This document shows positions 24,501-35,375 of a stretch of DNA of 64,000 nt, piece by piece. The notes under the pieces were generated by a model. That model searched no databases. It was not told the origin of the DNA and worked only from the letters and a program-made list of their open reading frames with translations. The stretch comes from Bugula neritina (lineage: Eukaryota; Bryozoa; Gymnolaemata; Cheilostomatida; Bugulidae). Made by a program: the position numbers and the translations under genes. Numbering within the stretch: the stretch's first letter is position 1; each line of letters opens with the position of its first letter. The stretch covers positions 23,772,819-23,836,818 of the forward strand of contig OZ037768.1 in the NCBI GenBank assembly GCA_964035545.1, in the 5' to 3' direction.

Positions 24501-27135
24501 AGATACAAGAAGGAGCAAGACGAGATTGCTCATATGAAGGTGAGGCTTGTCTGTCCATGTATACCTACCTGTACTTAGTAAGGGTTGTCTGTCCATGTAT
24601 ACCTACCTATACGTAGTAAGTATAGTATATTACTACTGTGTTTATAGAACTATATTGCTACTGTGTTTATAGAACTATATTGCTACTGTGTTTATAGAAC
24701 TATATTACTACTGTGTTTATAGAACTATATTACTACTGTGTTTATAGAACTATATTACTACTGTGTTTGTAGAATTATATTGCAAGGTTCGGACACGGAA
24801 GTGCAAAGTTGGCGCGACAAGCACAGAGTAAGGAAAAGACATTAAAGAAGATGGTGGACGCTGGTTTAACTGAGAGAGTCACTTCTGATAAGGTATAAAC
24901 ATGTACTATCACCTTTCTAATGGAATCAGGATATCAAACCTACTAATCCTCTGTAGAGTGAAGATATGCACATTAGAAGAGCAACTATCATGTAATATTA
25001 AATAATGAATGCGGGGATGAAGCATGTTGGGTTAAGATCAGTAACTTGAAAGCTTCCCAATGGTATGGATGGTTTGATGGCCGTGATTCTACTTTTCCGA
25101 TGTTGGGGGGGGAGGGTTGTCGGGGTTTAAAGGCCAAATCTAAGTATTTTAATCTGCAACATAATATCCCCTTTTAAGTAGTTTTTGTTGAGCCTTTTGT
25201 AAAATATGCACTATTGTTTCATATCAGGAATATTATGTGTGTGTTGTGTATCTTCAGACACTGATGTTCTACTTCTACGAGTGTGGTAAAGTACCTCCCC
25301 CTGTCATCATGGTGCAGAATGTAGACTTCAGGTACTCCGAGGACAAGGTGTGTATGTCTCTGTCTCACTCCCTTACCTGCACTAGTTTACCTGCACTGCT
25401 TTGCCTGCACTAGTTCGTTTCACTACTCTGTTAGTATCACTACTCTGTTAGTATCACTACACTGTTAGTATCACTAGACTGTTAGTATCACTACTCTGTT
25501 AGTATCACTACTCTGTTAGTATCACTACTCTGTTAGTATCACTACTCTGTTAGTATCACTACACTGTTAGTATCACTACTCTGTTAGTATCACTGCACTG
25601 TTAGTATCACTACTCTGTTAGTATCACTACTCTGTTAGTATCACTACACTGTTAGTATCACTAGACTGTTAGTATCACTACTCTGTTAGTATCACTACAC
25701 TGTTAGTATCACTACTCTGTTAGTATCACTGCACTGTTAGTATCACTACACTGTTAGTATCACTACACTAATATCAGTACTCTAGTTGAAACACACGGGA
25801 ATGGTGAAGCTGGAGAATTTGTCTGGTGAAGGGGTCAGTTGGCTCTATAAGAAAAGCAGAGTTTGTAATTTTATTGGATGACAAAAATATTCCAGATGTT
25901 TTTCGTTTCTAGCCTTTTATTTATAAAGACTTGGACTTTGGATTTGACCTTGACACAAGGCTGGCATTGGTGGGGCCAAACGGGGCTGGAAAGTCTACTC
26001 TGCTTAAGCTGATAGCCGGAGAACTGCACCCTACCTCGGGCCTCATTAGGACCAACCCCCACGTAAAGATAGGCAGATACCACCAGGTTGGTCTCATAGT
26101 CTTAGAATTGGCACGTATCGTGTTATATTTCTGTAGGATATGACATCATAGCGTCTCGTCCAATCAGGTGCACCATGGATAGTGTATGTAATGAACTGCC
26201 TTGTGTTTGTAGCACTTAGCTGAGAATCTAGACATGGACCTGTCAGCTCTGGAGTTCATGATGAAGGAGTTCCCAGAGGTGAAGGAGAGAGACGAGATGA
26301 GGAAGATTATTGGTCGATACGGTCTCTCTGGGCAGCAGCAGGTAGGTTTGAGCTGGCAGCACTTTACATCAGCTGACCATCTGTTGGAGATTCTATCTTG
26401 GGATTGAACGCTAACTTTCTTTGGTTATTCTAATGACTTGTCATACAAGTGTAACAGGGCAGCTATTCTGTATATATGTTACAGACATGTCTCTCATACT
26501 ATTGTTTGTCTGTCTGTTTATGTATATGCACCACTTGGTGTGCTGTATGTTTGTAGATGTGTCCCATCAGAAACTTGTCAGATGGTCAGAGATGCAGAGT
26601 TGCCTTCTCTTGGCTGTCTTGGCAAACTCCACACATACTGCTGCTAGACGAACCCACCAATCACTTGGATATCGAGACTATCGATTCATTGGCTAATGCC
26701 ATCAACCTGTTTGACGGTGGAATGATCCTGGTTAGCCACGACTTCCGACTCATCTCACAGGTATATATTCTATTTATAGTACATAGTTTGGTCAAGTCGG
26801 TAGTGCTCTACATGGTGTTGAGATGTTCGAACCATCTAAGGGTGTCATATCAAGAGCACTGGGCTTGAAGAGAGAAGGAGTAGATTTTGAAGGCTATTTA
26901 GTTACAGATGGAACAACTTCACTTCTGTAAGCTCTTTAGATGTGAAGTTTGTACGCGTTCTAAAGTATATTACATCAGCTGATGCTCTGTATACATGAGG
27001 TGTTGGCGCTTTCAGGTGGCAAAAGAGATCTGGGTGTGTGAGCATCAGAAAGTAACCAAGTGGGAGGGAGACATTTTCTCTTACAAAGAAGCTCTGGTTA
27101 AGAGGGTCAACAAAGAATTGGCCAGCAAAGCATAA
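21553..27135 (+). CDS. ABCF2: ATP-binding cassette protein, subfamily F member 2
   Basis: Eleven coding exons: 21553-21718, 22154-22357, 22539-22730, 23699-23839, 24214-24539, 24773-24892, 25258-25347, 25913-26086, 26213-26341, 26557-26760, 27016-27135; 1866 nt, 621 aa (human ABCF2 623 aa). It carries a basic N-terminus [21 protein letters not shown] domain 1 has Walker A GANGCGKS (split by an intron), a signature-type [14 protein letters not shown] and Walker [16 protein letters not shown]. The linker reads [23 protein letters not shown] domain 2 has Walker [11 protein letters not shown], a signature [10 protein letters not shown] and [15 protein letters not shown]. There is no membrane segment, as expected for ABC-F proteins, which act on ribosomes and translation. 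Both ATPase sites look intact. Introns 3, 5 and 7 are largely tandem repeats touching the splice sites. It converges on p23 downstream. Confidence 0.97.
22739..23690 (+). repeat. 13-bp minisatellite filling ABCF2 intron 3
   Basis: About 73 copies of GTCTGAGTATATA (variants TACATA, TGTATA, TATGTA, TGTGTA, TGCATA). The intron is 22731-23698, so only about 8 nt at each end are not repeat. The unit carries TGAGTA, similar to the core of a 5' splice site. A rare variant ATAGACTGAG occurs at about 23,088 and again 416 nt later, exactly 32 units, with the same order of variants around both: a higher-order repeat. The reverse complement lacks stops in all frames, giving long false open frames on the minus strand. 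Confidence 0.97.
24634..24785 (+). repeat. 25-bp repeat duplicating the ABCF2 intron 5 acceptor
   Basis: Six units of ACTACTGTGTTTATAGAACT plus ATATT, with acceptor-like AGs ending at 24647, 24672, 24697, 24722, 24747 and 24772, exactly 25 nt apart. The last one (TTTGTAG, then AATTATATTGC) is the real 3' splice site of exon 24773-24892. Each upstream unit therefore copies the polypyrimidine stretch, the AG and about ten exon bases. Confidence 0.95.
25427..25770 (+). repeat. 17-bp minisatellite in ABCF2 intron 7
   Basis: About 20 copies of GTTAGTATCACTACTCT with ACACT/AGACT/GCACT variants, following shorter CACTAGTTTACCTG repeats closer to the donor at 25348. The unit contains the donor-like word GTTAGTAT. 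Confidence 0.93.
26787..26850 (+). repeat. tRNA-like SINE fragment
   Basis: An A-box-like stretch (TGGTCAAGTCGGTAGTGC) is followed at tRNA spacing by a B-box-like GATGTTCGAACCA. It lies in ABCF2 intron 10 and resembles the sequences at 29106-29155 and 7828-7899. No tRNA fold is evident, so a tRNA-derived SINE is likelier than a gene. Confidence 0.4.
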
Positions 27136-27430
27136 GCTGCTTCCATCTTTTAGGAAATTTTAATGGCGATTGCAGTAGATATTATATAATATATATTATA
27201 TAGTGTATATTATATAAAGTATATTTTTACTGCTAGAAAAGGGTGAATGTATCTGAAAGGAATCTCTCACTGTTGGTTGTTATTTGAATATGAAAAGTTC
27301 TATCATGACAGACACCTTTTTTGAACTTCTAAAATTAATCTTTTCAAAATGAAAATGAACCTATTTTGCTTTATTAAGAATTGTGATTGAGCTGTTTACA
27401 TCATAATATTGTTTGTTGAACAGGTGAACA

Positions 27431-27436
27431 TTTATT
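27431..27436 (-). promoter_or_regulatory. p23 poly(A) signal AATAAA
   Basis: First canonical AATAAA on the minus strand after the p23 stop at 27717. It lies inside the predicted 3' end of ABCF2 transcripts, so the two genes' tails should overlap by several tens of bases. Confidence 0.6.
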
Positions 27437-27463
27437 TTGTAACTTGACGTACTATTTATGTAC

Positions 27464-27469
27464 AATAAA
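27464..27469 (+). promoter_or_regulatory. ABCF2 poly(A) signal AATAAA
   Basis: The only canonical AATAAA in the roughly 330 nt after the ABCF2 stop codon (TAA at 27133-27135), in the context TACAATAAAACATATG. Confidence 0.65.
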
Positions 27470-27716
27470 ACATATGAAAAAGACATTAACATAACATGGT
27501 TGTTAAGTGCTACTACTACTGAAGGAATGGTCACAATAGCATATGCAATGCTGGCAGAGTGATTGTATTGCAGGAGTGACTATGGGTTACATGGTGACAC
27601 AATGTCCCTCCCTCTTGAAGGTTGTTCAGATACACCATATAATACAGATTAGTTTGTTCAGTAGTTTATATTACTTCTGGCAGTAAATATCAAAACCTTT
27701 CTTTGCCTTTGTTCTG

Positions 27717-30700
27717 TCACTGAAGGTCAGGAAGTTCTAAAATTAGAGAATGCCACATATTTAGATAGATTCTAATAGGGGGAGGGGGAGGGGTCGGTCA
27801 TGTCTGCACAGATAATCTTAGATGACTTTGAGTAATGGGTTACCTTCGTCATCGCTGTCCTCTTCCTCTTCCTCGCCGTCCATACCAGCTCCGCCGCCAG
27901 GATTAAAGTTACCCATATTGGCCATCATTGAGCTCAAGTCCATACCTCCACCTTGGAGACCCTCCATTAAACCGCCGCCACCACGGCCCTCCTCTTCTGC
28001 ATCAGACTCGTCCTCATCCTTCCACTTGTCAAAGTCTGTCTTCAACCAATGAGCCTGAAGTTACACAATCAACATATCACAGCTGCAGACACGCTACAGA
28101 TCTGTTGTGCTATATGTCATGTTGAAAAATGGCAAAACATAACTGTTATTTGCAATACTTTTATAGCCTGGTATTTTAATTTAATGCCTTCGGACACAAT
28201 AAAAATATACTTATTTATTAATATTATATTTGTGGAGAAAACCCCTACACTTTGAGAGTAGATCATAAAGAGTGAAAGTTTTATTGTAAAGAGCAATAAA
28301 CAAGCTGAACCCTGGGTTAGTGTTCACATACTTTGGTTTTCTCCTTCAACAAGCGAGGCCAGTATTCACCCTCCTCCTTCCTGAACAGCACCATTGGAAT
28401 GTTTCTTGAATTTACTACATATTTGGATTTCTCGATGTCAATCTCACCAAAGAATGTGATCTCAACGGCATGGGCTTCATTCTGGGGACCTCCTGTGCCC
28501 CTGTAACCAAGCAACCTCAAGTATAGCAACAAATTTAAATCATTCTCCGACTAAAATAATGTCAACTGTTATCGTTAACTTTTAGTAACAGTTTTCTATC
28601 TTAGACTTGGTGTGTTTTGAACTGTGTTTTTCTCTAGAGGTCTAACTCACATAACAAGCTTCACAGAGTGTATTGAGATGCTGCTATGTAGTGGTTATTG
28701 TCTTCTCATGCAAAAGTTCCTATCTTCCATTTGTCAAGTTTTTTTTTAATAGCATTTATGACTTATACCAGAGTTAACCGTGATATTATTCTGAGTAAGA
28801 ATTGTAGAGTAAACCATTAAAATGAAAATTCCAGGCACCTGAAACTCAATTATTGTGTGCATGAGATTAACACCTTATAAATAAAAAGCACTCATCCATG
28901 TGAACATTTCTTTTTCATATTAAAACATAGTTCAATTTTAATCCCTGTCACGTGAGCAGATTTTGTGGTTACGTAAGCATGCAGGCTTGCATATACTATA
29001 TATATGTAGGAATAACCTTAGCTGAAGCTGAACCTATCAGAGTATATAAATAATTTATATCGTGATAACAATATTCAATACTGAAATCTCCCTATTATAA
29101 TTATTTGTGGTGGTCAAAGGGTTAAAGCACTAACACTAGGTCATAGGTTTGAATACCAGGACAATTGATGAGGTCAGGAGAGATGGTACAGTGAAACTTA
29201 CAATTCTCAAACCATTTTACCAGAACGGTAAGAGCCCCTATCTCGTAATTTAGAAGGAAGTTGGTGGGGTAGAAACTATGTTGATTGAAAGAACTAATTT
29301 TATTCAGTAAATTTTTCCTAAACATATACGTCAAGACACCTAATTTAGTAGTACATGAAAAATTGTTGCAGAACAAATGTTTGTGTTAATGCAACCGTGT
29401 ATTTTTTGAAATAGACTACAAAAATAGAAAATCTATATTAAATAATACCATAGAGTTTAAAAAAACCTAGCTATAACTACAAGAAAGCTATGCATTGCCA
29501 CGTCTCAGCTTTATTTCTAAGCTACAACATCCTAAAAGGTTGCTAATTCAGCCTACACATTGCAATTATGACTATCGTAATGACAATGAGTAGGTTATCA
29601 ATATCATAATTCAGAACTGCTGTAATAAAATGGAAACACTTACTTGAAAGTCAGTGTGGTTTCCGTTAGTTTAATGTCTGGATTTTTGCAATCTTCTAAA
29701 TTAATGGTTAAAAATATTTTATCTTTTCTTTGAGCCCATACAACTGCAGGAGGAACACTGCCGCTACAGTAAAACATATAATATTGAATTGGTGAAACGG
29801 AGTTTGAAGCATGAAGTTATTATTACACTTATAAGGATTAAAGAAGAACTTAATTTTAAGCTAAATAGGGTAAGTACTAGTGTTTGTACTAATAATACTA
29901 GTACTAGTACTACTACTAGTAGTCGTCGGTAGTGAAGTGCAACAGTTGGTGTTAGTGTAAGTGTAACTTATAGTTATTGTTTTATGTTAAACTAAAACTG
30001 TTAAACATAAAGTTAATCAATAATTTACAATTACACCAACTCTGAGACTGATAGTTTAATTTAAACTTTGAAAATTCACTATAAGTGTAACTAATATTAT
30101 TAGCATTACTATTAATATATTATTATTCGTACTACTACTACTACTAGTACTACTATTACTAGCATTATCACCAGACTAACTCTAGCTCTAGGTCACTACT
30201 CATAGTCATTAGTCATTATCATTACGCTTTTATTTTAAGTTTTAGTTTAACTTATAATTTAAATTACTGATTACTTACTAACAGTAACTTAGTTAGACTT
30301 AGTAGTTGGTGTTACTGTTAAACTTACTGTTACTGTTAGTATTACATTCACTCCACGAGTAAATCAAATTCAACGCTTTTGAAAAAATCTCTTCCTAGGC
30401 TGTTTACTAGAAGTAATTGGATTCACTAGTTCAAGTTGGTACTGAATGGTAGTAGTAAGTAGTTAGACTTTGAGTTAGAGTAAGAGCCAGAGTAGGTAGT
30501 TAGATTCACTTGACTATCACTATGAGTATGACTATGAGTATGAGTATGATTCAGTAATTGAGTAATTCACAGTATCAGTATGAGTTACGCTTACGGCTTA
30601 GTCTTACAGAGCACAAATAGTAATACTAATTGAAATAGTAAATAGCAACACAATATAAAACACAAACATTATAGCCTCTGTATAGTGGGACGTTAGCAAG

Positions 30701-30776
30701 AGAAAATAATAGGATATAAAAAAAAGTTTATGCAGTTTCACATTAATTTTACTCACGTTTTGTCGCCAGCCGCCAT
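27717..30776 (-). CDS. PTGES3: Hsp90 co-chaperone p23 (prostaglandin E synthase 3)
   Basis: Five coding exons, minus strand: 30757-30776, 29644-29763, 28332-28500, 27844-28054, 27717-27736; 540 nt, 179 aa (human 160). The CS-domain beta-sandwich runs from PPAVVWAQRKDKIFLTINLE to WPRLLKEKTKAHWLKTDFDK, including the p23 signature around WPRL and KAHWL. The acidic tail ends DSDDEELPDLQ, as in other p23 proteins. The tail is expanded by a Gly/Met-rich stretch (GGGGLMEGLQGGGMD). p23 stabilises ATP-bound Hsp90 with client proteins in the cytosol. The last coding exon is only 20 nt; reading through its donor at 27843 would give a shorter alternative end (GNPLLKVI), which I consider wrong because the spliced end matches the family. 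Intron 1 carries the low-complexity blocks described for the divergent promoters. Confidence 0.94.
29106..29155 (+). repeat. tRNA-like SINE fragment
   Basis: A-box-like TGGTCAAAGGGTTAAAGC followed by B-box-like AGGTTTGAATACC at tRNA spacing, within p23 intron 2. The A block is close to that of the sequence at 26787 and to AGTGGTTAAAGTACTGGC near 61,009, suggesting a small SINE family. Confidence 0.4.
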
Positions 30777-31940
30777 TGCGTTGTTTGGTAAAAGGAAGAC
30801 TAACTGCAGGTAAAGTGAAAATGGTTAAGCTCGAATTGATTATACCGCGTGCCGCCAAATGGATAGCAATTCGTCCAGATAATTCTTTAGCCCAAAACCT
30901 CACTATCTTCAAGATAACCGAAGCTTTTGTTTGGGCCTCAGCTGAATTACAGAAGTGTGAAAAAAACAACTAAATTCATTAAAATAAAACCACTTTAAAA
31001 TGTTTCAATGACCTTTGGCTCTGCATGCCACTCAAAAACCTAAATACCTAAATAATATTATTAATATTAGTTATTGTTTAATCATCATGGTTATTTATAT
31101 TTATTTAAATGATTTTGCAAGTCAATACAAATATATTACGTCGTTGACGTTAAGCTTCTACTTCTAGCTCTAGTAGTAGTTCTATGCTTATCAAACTCAA
31201 AACTTATGATAATAAATAATAAAATATAATAATAATTATATTTATAATATTAATTGATCAATTTGACATTGATAGACATAATGATAATCATAATGATAAC
31301 AATAATGGTGCTCACAATCATGATAATGAGTATTGACCATTATGATTATGATATTGATTATGATGTAATTGTTATCGTATTGTTTAAGTTTTAACCATCT
31401 ATAAGTATATCAGTTTATCACTTTATCATTATCACTTAATCATTATGTATTGTAAGTCTAACTAAGAGTAAGTAGTCTAAGACTAACTCGAACACTCACA
31501 CTGACGTAGGTAACACTAACAGTAACAGTAAGTTAGTAAGTAAGTGTAACAGCAACTGTAAGTGTAACTAGAACTAGAAGTCGTTCATATTTAATTTAAC
31601 TGATTAATTAATCACAATAAATGAATAATCTGAATAAGATTTCAATAACTAAAGTATAAGTATTAGTATATACTTATACTTATACTATTAGTATCTGTAC
31701 CAGCATAGCTATAACTATTAGTAATCACTAGTACTATAATTATCACTCAATAACTGAGCATAACCTCACAGTCAGTGAGTCACTTTCAGTATTACTATGA
31801 TTATAACTATAAGACTTTGTAACTCAGTATGACTATGAGTATCACTTTGAGTATAAGTATGAATATCATTATCATTATGACTACCAGCTACTTATGGTTA
31901 CTGTTAAGTCATTAGTCAGTTTGGTATTACTATCCTTGTC
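29870..31940. promoter_or_regulatory. Low-complexity blocks on both sides of the p23 start (p23/BOLA1 divergent spacer)
   Basis: p23 (start 30776, minus) and BOLA1 (start 32832, plus) are divergent. Blocks of short-word sequence flank the p23 first exon: TACTAGTACTACTACTAGTA, GTTACTGTTAGTATT, ACTATGAGTATGACTATG on its left in intron 1, and GATAATCATAATGATAAC, AACACTAACAGTAACAGTAA, TATGAGTATCACTTTGAG on its right. No exon besides 30757-30776 is seen in the stretch. Confidence 0.55.
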
Positions 31941-32831
31941 ACCGACATCAGTCCCTTTTAGGCTGTTGATGTAAAACTGAAAGTGAGTATCAAGCCAAAA
32001 GCTAAAAATCACTCAGTAAATTAATTAAGTTTGGTATTAAAGTAAATAAAGCATTTTTAAAGTTATTGTTCTCTGCCACTCAGAAACATTTACTTACAGC
32101 ATAGTCAGCTTAAGTCTATATGAATCTTTATTGGGAGCGTAGTAAAATTCTACTGGTATATTTTATACTAAAGTTTTAAGAGTAAAGACTAAAGAATGCA
32201 CAGCTCTATTTATAGCTAGAAATATTTTATCCGTAAGGGAGGGGTGTGAGGCCTAGTAACTGCAAATAATCCCATTGTACTCTAAATAATTATTGTTATA
32301 AAAGCAGTATGCACTAAGTAGGCCGTTACCTAATAGAGGTCGTTATAAGGAAGTAAAATGTCACTGCAACATAAGTTAAACACCTAAAACTAAATGCACA
32401 AAAACATAAAGCTGGAAATCTGTAACACCTCTTTAGAACTTATAGAATTGACCATTACATTATTGCTGTTACTATCAGGCATATTATAACAACAACTCTT
32501 TCACAAATCTATTAAGTCTTAATAATTTCGAACTTATGATATCTGTTTCAGAGTTACAGTTGAGTAAATTTTAATGTCCTTATATGTTTCCATGTACTTT
32601 AGTATTTTACACCATCAGTACCTACGAGTACAGGCTTAGACCTGCTAAGAATACATCGGAACTTGTTTAGAAATAAATTATTTAAGCAGAACTATAAACC
32701 TCTTGTCTAATGTTTATGTGATGTTCAAGGAAATGAAAATATTCAAGTTTCATTCTATTAGACAAGTGACTGCTAATTTGCTTCAATTAAGGCCAAAAAT
32801 ACTAACTCTTGGTTTTAGAAGTCACTAATTG

Positions 32832-34970
32832 ATGCCCTCCTTACTGGTCTATGCAAGTAGAGCTCTGTTGACTGTCCCTGGTAGACTCAATCTTATCAGA
32901 CCAACAAAGTTCACAGGCTACAGCTTACAGCTCCTTTTTCCACAGCAGTTGTCCTCTCTAAGAATGAGTGATTCGGTCAGTACTGAATATACCACTACGC
33001 TGTGCTTTATACTGATATGGTTACCACCAAATTAGATAGTAATGACAATTTTTAGTTTACTTTTACCTATAAGTAAAACTATATATGCACCCACATATAA
33101 ATATATTATATTGATTTCTTTGTTGCAGGCACCTGGCCCTGTTCAATCAGCAGTTACAGTTAAACTCAAACAAGAACTCAAGGTATGGTTTGAGTGTTTC
33201 TTAATTTGTTCAAAAATGATGTATTAACATTTTGAAAGTTTTCATGTATCTGTTAAGCAAGTTTTAATAATGGGCAACTTATTAAGGTTCTATGGCTCAA
33301 GTGTGTAATATTGTCATCGGTTGTAGATTTAGTAATTATAAAATATTTCTGAATGTATAAAGCATAATATAGTATTTTAACTAGAGTTGCATGTATCACA
33401 GTAAAGTGCAATCTTTTTCTGTCATGGTTTGTTGAATGACTTATTTACAGTAATGTGTGTGACTTGTAATGTTGTATATATTACAGCCCCAGCACTTGGA
33501 TGTAATAAATGAGAGTTATATGCACAATGTACCCAAAGGTGAGCCTGCTGTTTGTACTGGTTGGAATCCCTTAGTATTGCTAGTATGGTAATCAACTAGT
33601 TAATGTTGAACTTGGAATGTCAATTAGTTAGCATTAAAGTGACAACTCTCAATAACTAGTGTTACAAAAAGGAGATAACTCCCAGTATGTAATTGCAAAG
33701 CCACTTACTGGTTTTTAACACAAAATTATAATCAACATCACATTATAAAATTATGTAAATAACTGTGGATTATCTCCCCTTATCTCCTGTTAGTTGGCGC
33801 TGCAATATGTACAATTCATGTATAGCCTTAATTTCTGTAGACTGCATAATGTATAGCACACCTCAGTTCATTGCCCTTCGTCTCATAAGGAAAGATTAAT
33901 TGGGGAACTGGGGCTAAAGCTATTAGCTCTCTGTATATGCAAACATGCATACATCAAAATAATGTTATATTGATCCATCACCAATATATTATTGTATTGG
34001 TCTATACCAATATAATATTACATTGATCTATCACCAATATAATATTCTTATATTGATCTATCACCAATAATTGCCGTTATCTTTTAGGGACAGAATCACA
34101 TTTCAAAGTAGTGGTAGTTGCCGACCAGTTCCAAGGCAAATCTTTAATACAGGTGAGTAGATGGCTGAAGTTTTTAATATTATTTGGAATCACCCACTCT
34201 TGTAAGACTTCATCTATTAGAAATTGTGTAGAAAATCCGCATTACTTCTAATACTATCTGCAGAAACTAAAATAATCCAATCACATGGTTTTTCAACATT
34301 CAACCAATCATATTTGCAGTATTTTAGCATTCAACCAATCACATTTAGTATTATGTTTACACTGCGAGATCATGGTAACCTTTGACCTCTTTGATACCTG
34401 GTTTCAGCAAATGGTGACAAAATGCGCTCCACCTGGGTTTGGCAATAAATTTCTAATATATACAATGCCATCCTCATTATTGTGTGCTATTATCTTCTGA
34501 GTAGTTGGAGTTTTCCCCTTTTTACATTGTTTCCTATACTGTGTTCCCTTAATCTGTACATTGTTTCATAAAGTGTGTTGTGTAAACTCGAACTATATAC
34601 ATTTTAGCGTCATAAAATGGTGCATTCAGTTTTACATGAAGAGCTGGAAAGTGGAGTGGTTCATGCATTGGGAATAGTGGTATGTGATTATCATATATTA
34701 AATAATATAGCAGTAACATAGTATATACTAGTAATATAGCATAATACTAGTAATATAGTATAGTGTAGTACTAGTAATATAGTATAGTGTAATTACATAA
34801 TACTAGTAATATAATATGGTATAATATAATATAGTGTAATACTCATACTAGCGTGGTATAACACTGTTTAAAGTTTAGCTCTGTTTTTGTAGGCCAAAAC
34901 CCCCGAACAGTGGGCTAAATCGCAAGATATTCCTGGGTCACCCAAATGTATGGGAGGAAGCAAGAATTGA
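32832..34970 (+). CDS. BOLA1: BolA-like protein 1
   Basis: Six coding exons: 32832-32975, 33129-33182, 33487-33538, 34088-34152, 34608-34679, 34893-34970; 465 nt, 154 aa. A basic, Ser/Arg/Leu-rich N-terminus of about 48 residues (MPSLLVYASRALLTVPGRLN) looks like a mitochondrial targeting sequence. The BolA fold follows: PVQSAVTVKLKQELKPQHL, NESYMHNVPKGTESHFKVVV, then the helix-turn motif with RHKMVHSVLHEEL and VHALGIVAKTPEQW. The invariant histidine of RHKMVH, an Fe-S ligand region in complexes with glutaredoxin 5, is present. The C-terminus CMGGSKN matches the CLGG end of vertebrate BOLA1. The family works with GLRX5 in mitochondrial iron-sulfur protein maturation and redox balance. An internal ATG (MSDS) could give a form without the presequence. 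Confidence 0.93.
33955..34075 (+). repeat. ~30-bp repeat with ATTGGT/ACCAAT palindromes, BOLA1 intron 3
   Basis: About four units built around TTGATCTATCACCAATATAA, alternating with TATTGGTCTATACCAATAT. The array ends about 15 nt before the acceptor of exon 34088-34152. Confidence 0.8.
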
Positions 34971-35246
34971 GCCGTCTTCCCTGTTGGTTTGTCTTGGTAC
35001 TGAGGCTAGCTTCTTGGATACAGAAATATGGAAATTAGTCTCTGTTTATGCAACTGATAAACCAACTCATGAAATCACAAGTTTTGATGGTTTAATATTC
35101 GTCGTTGAGTTGTACATTTAGGCATTACCCGTGTATGGATCAGCACATCATAGCGACAATTAATTCTAATACTCTTGTATTTTCTTTGAAAAATATGTTT
35201 TTTATATAAAAAATAATTTAAAGCTTTTTGCTTGACTTCTTAGTGT

Positions 35247-35252
35247 AATAAA
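35247..35252 (+). promoter_or_regulatory. BOLA1 poly(A) signal AATAAA
   Basis: Canonical AATAAA about 280 nt after the BOLA1 stop and about 125 nt from the stop of the convergent coiled-coil gene at 35376. Confidence 0.5.
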
Positions 35253-35375
35253 TGGTAACTAATGTAATGAACATTTTGCATGAAAAGTAATACATTGGTA
35301 TGAAGGTCATATTTTACTCAACTTCCTAATTATTGTTTAGAAATGTTATTAAGAAGTCATGGCTGATTTGCACTG

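Noticed and set aside
27818-27843. p23 ending in GNPLLKVI at 27,825 without splicing
   Set aside because: A GT donor at 27843 joined to the acceptor after 27736 gives the family ending ELPDLQ; the read-through end has no family support.
30604-30973. 121-aa minus-strand and 65-aa plus-strand frames around the p23 first exon
   Set aside because: They cross the p23 start region in other frames and have no domain or splice support.
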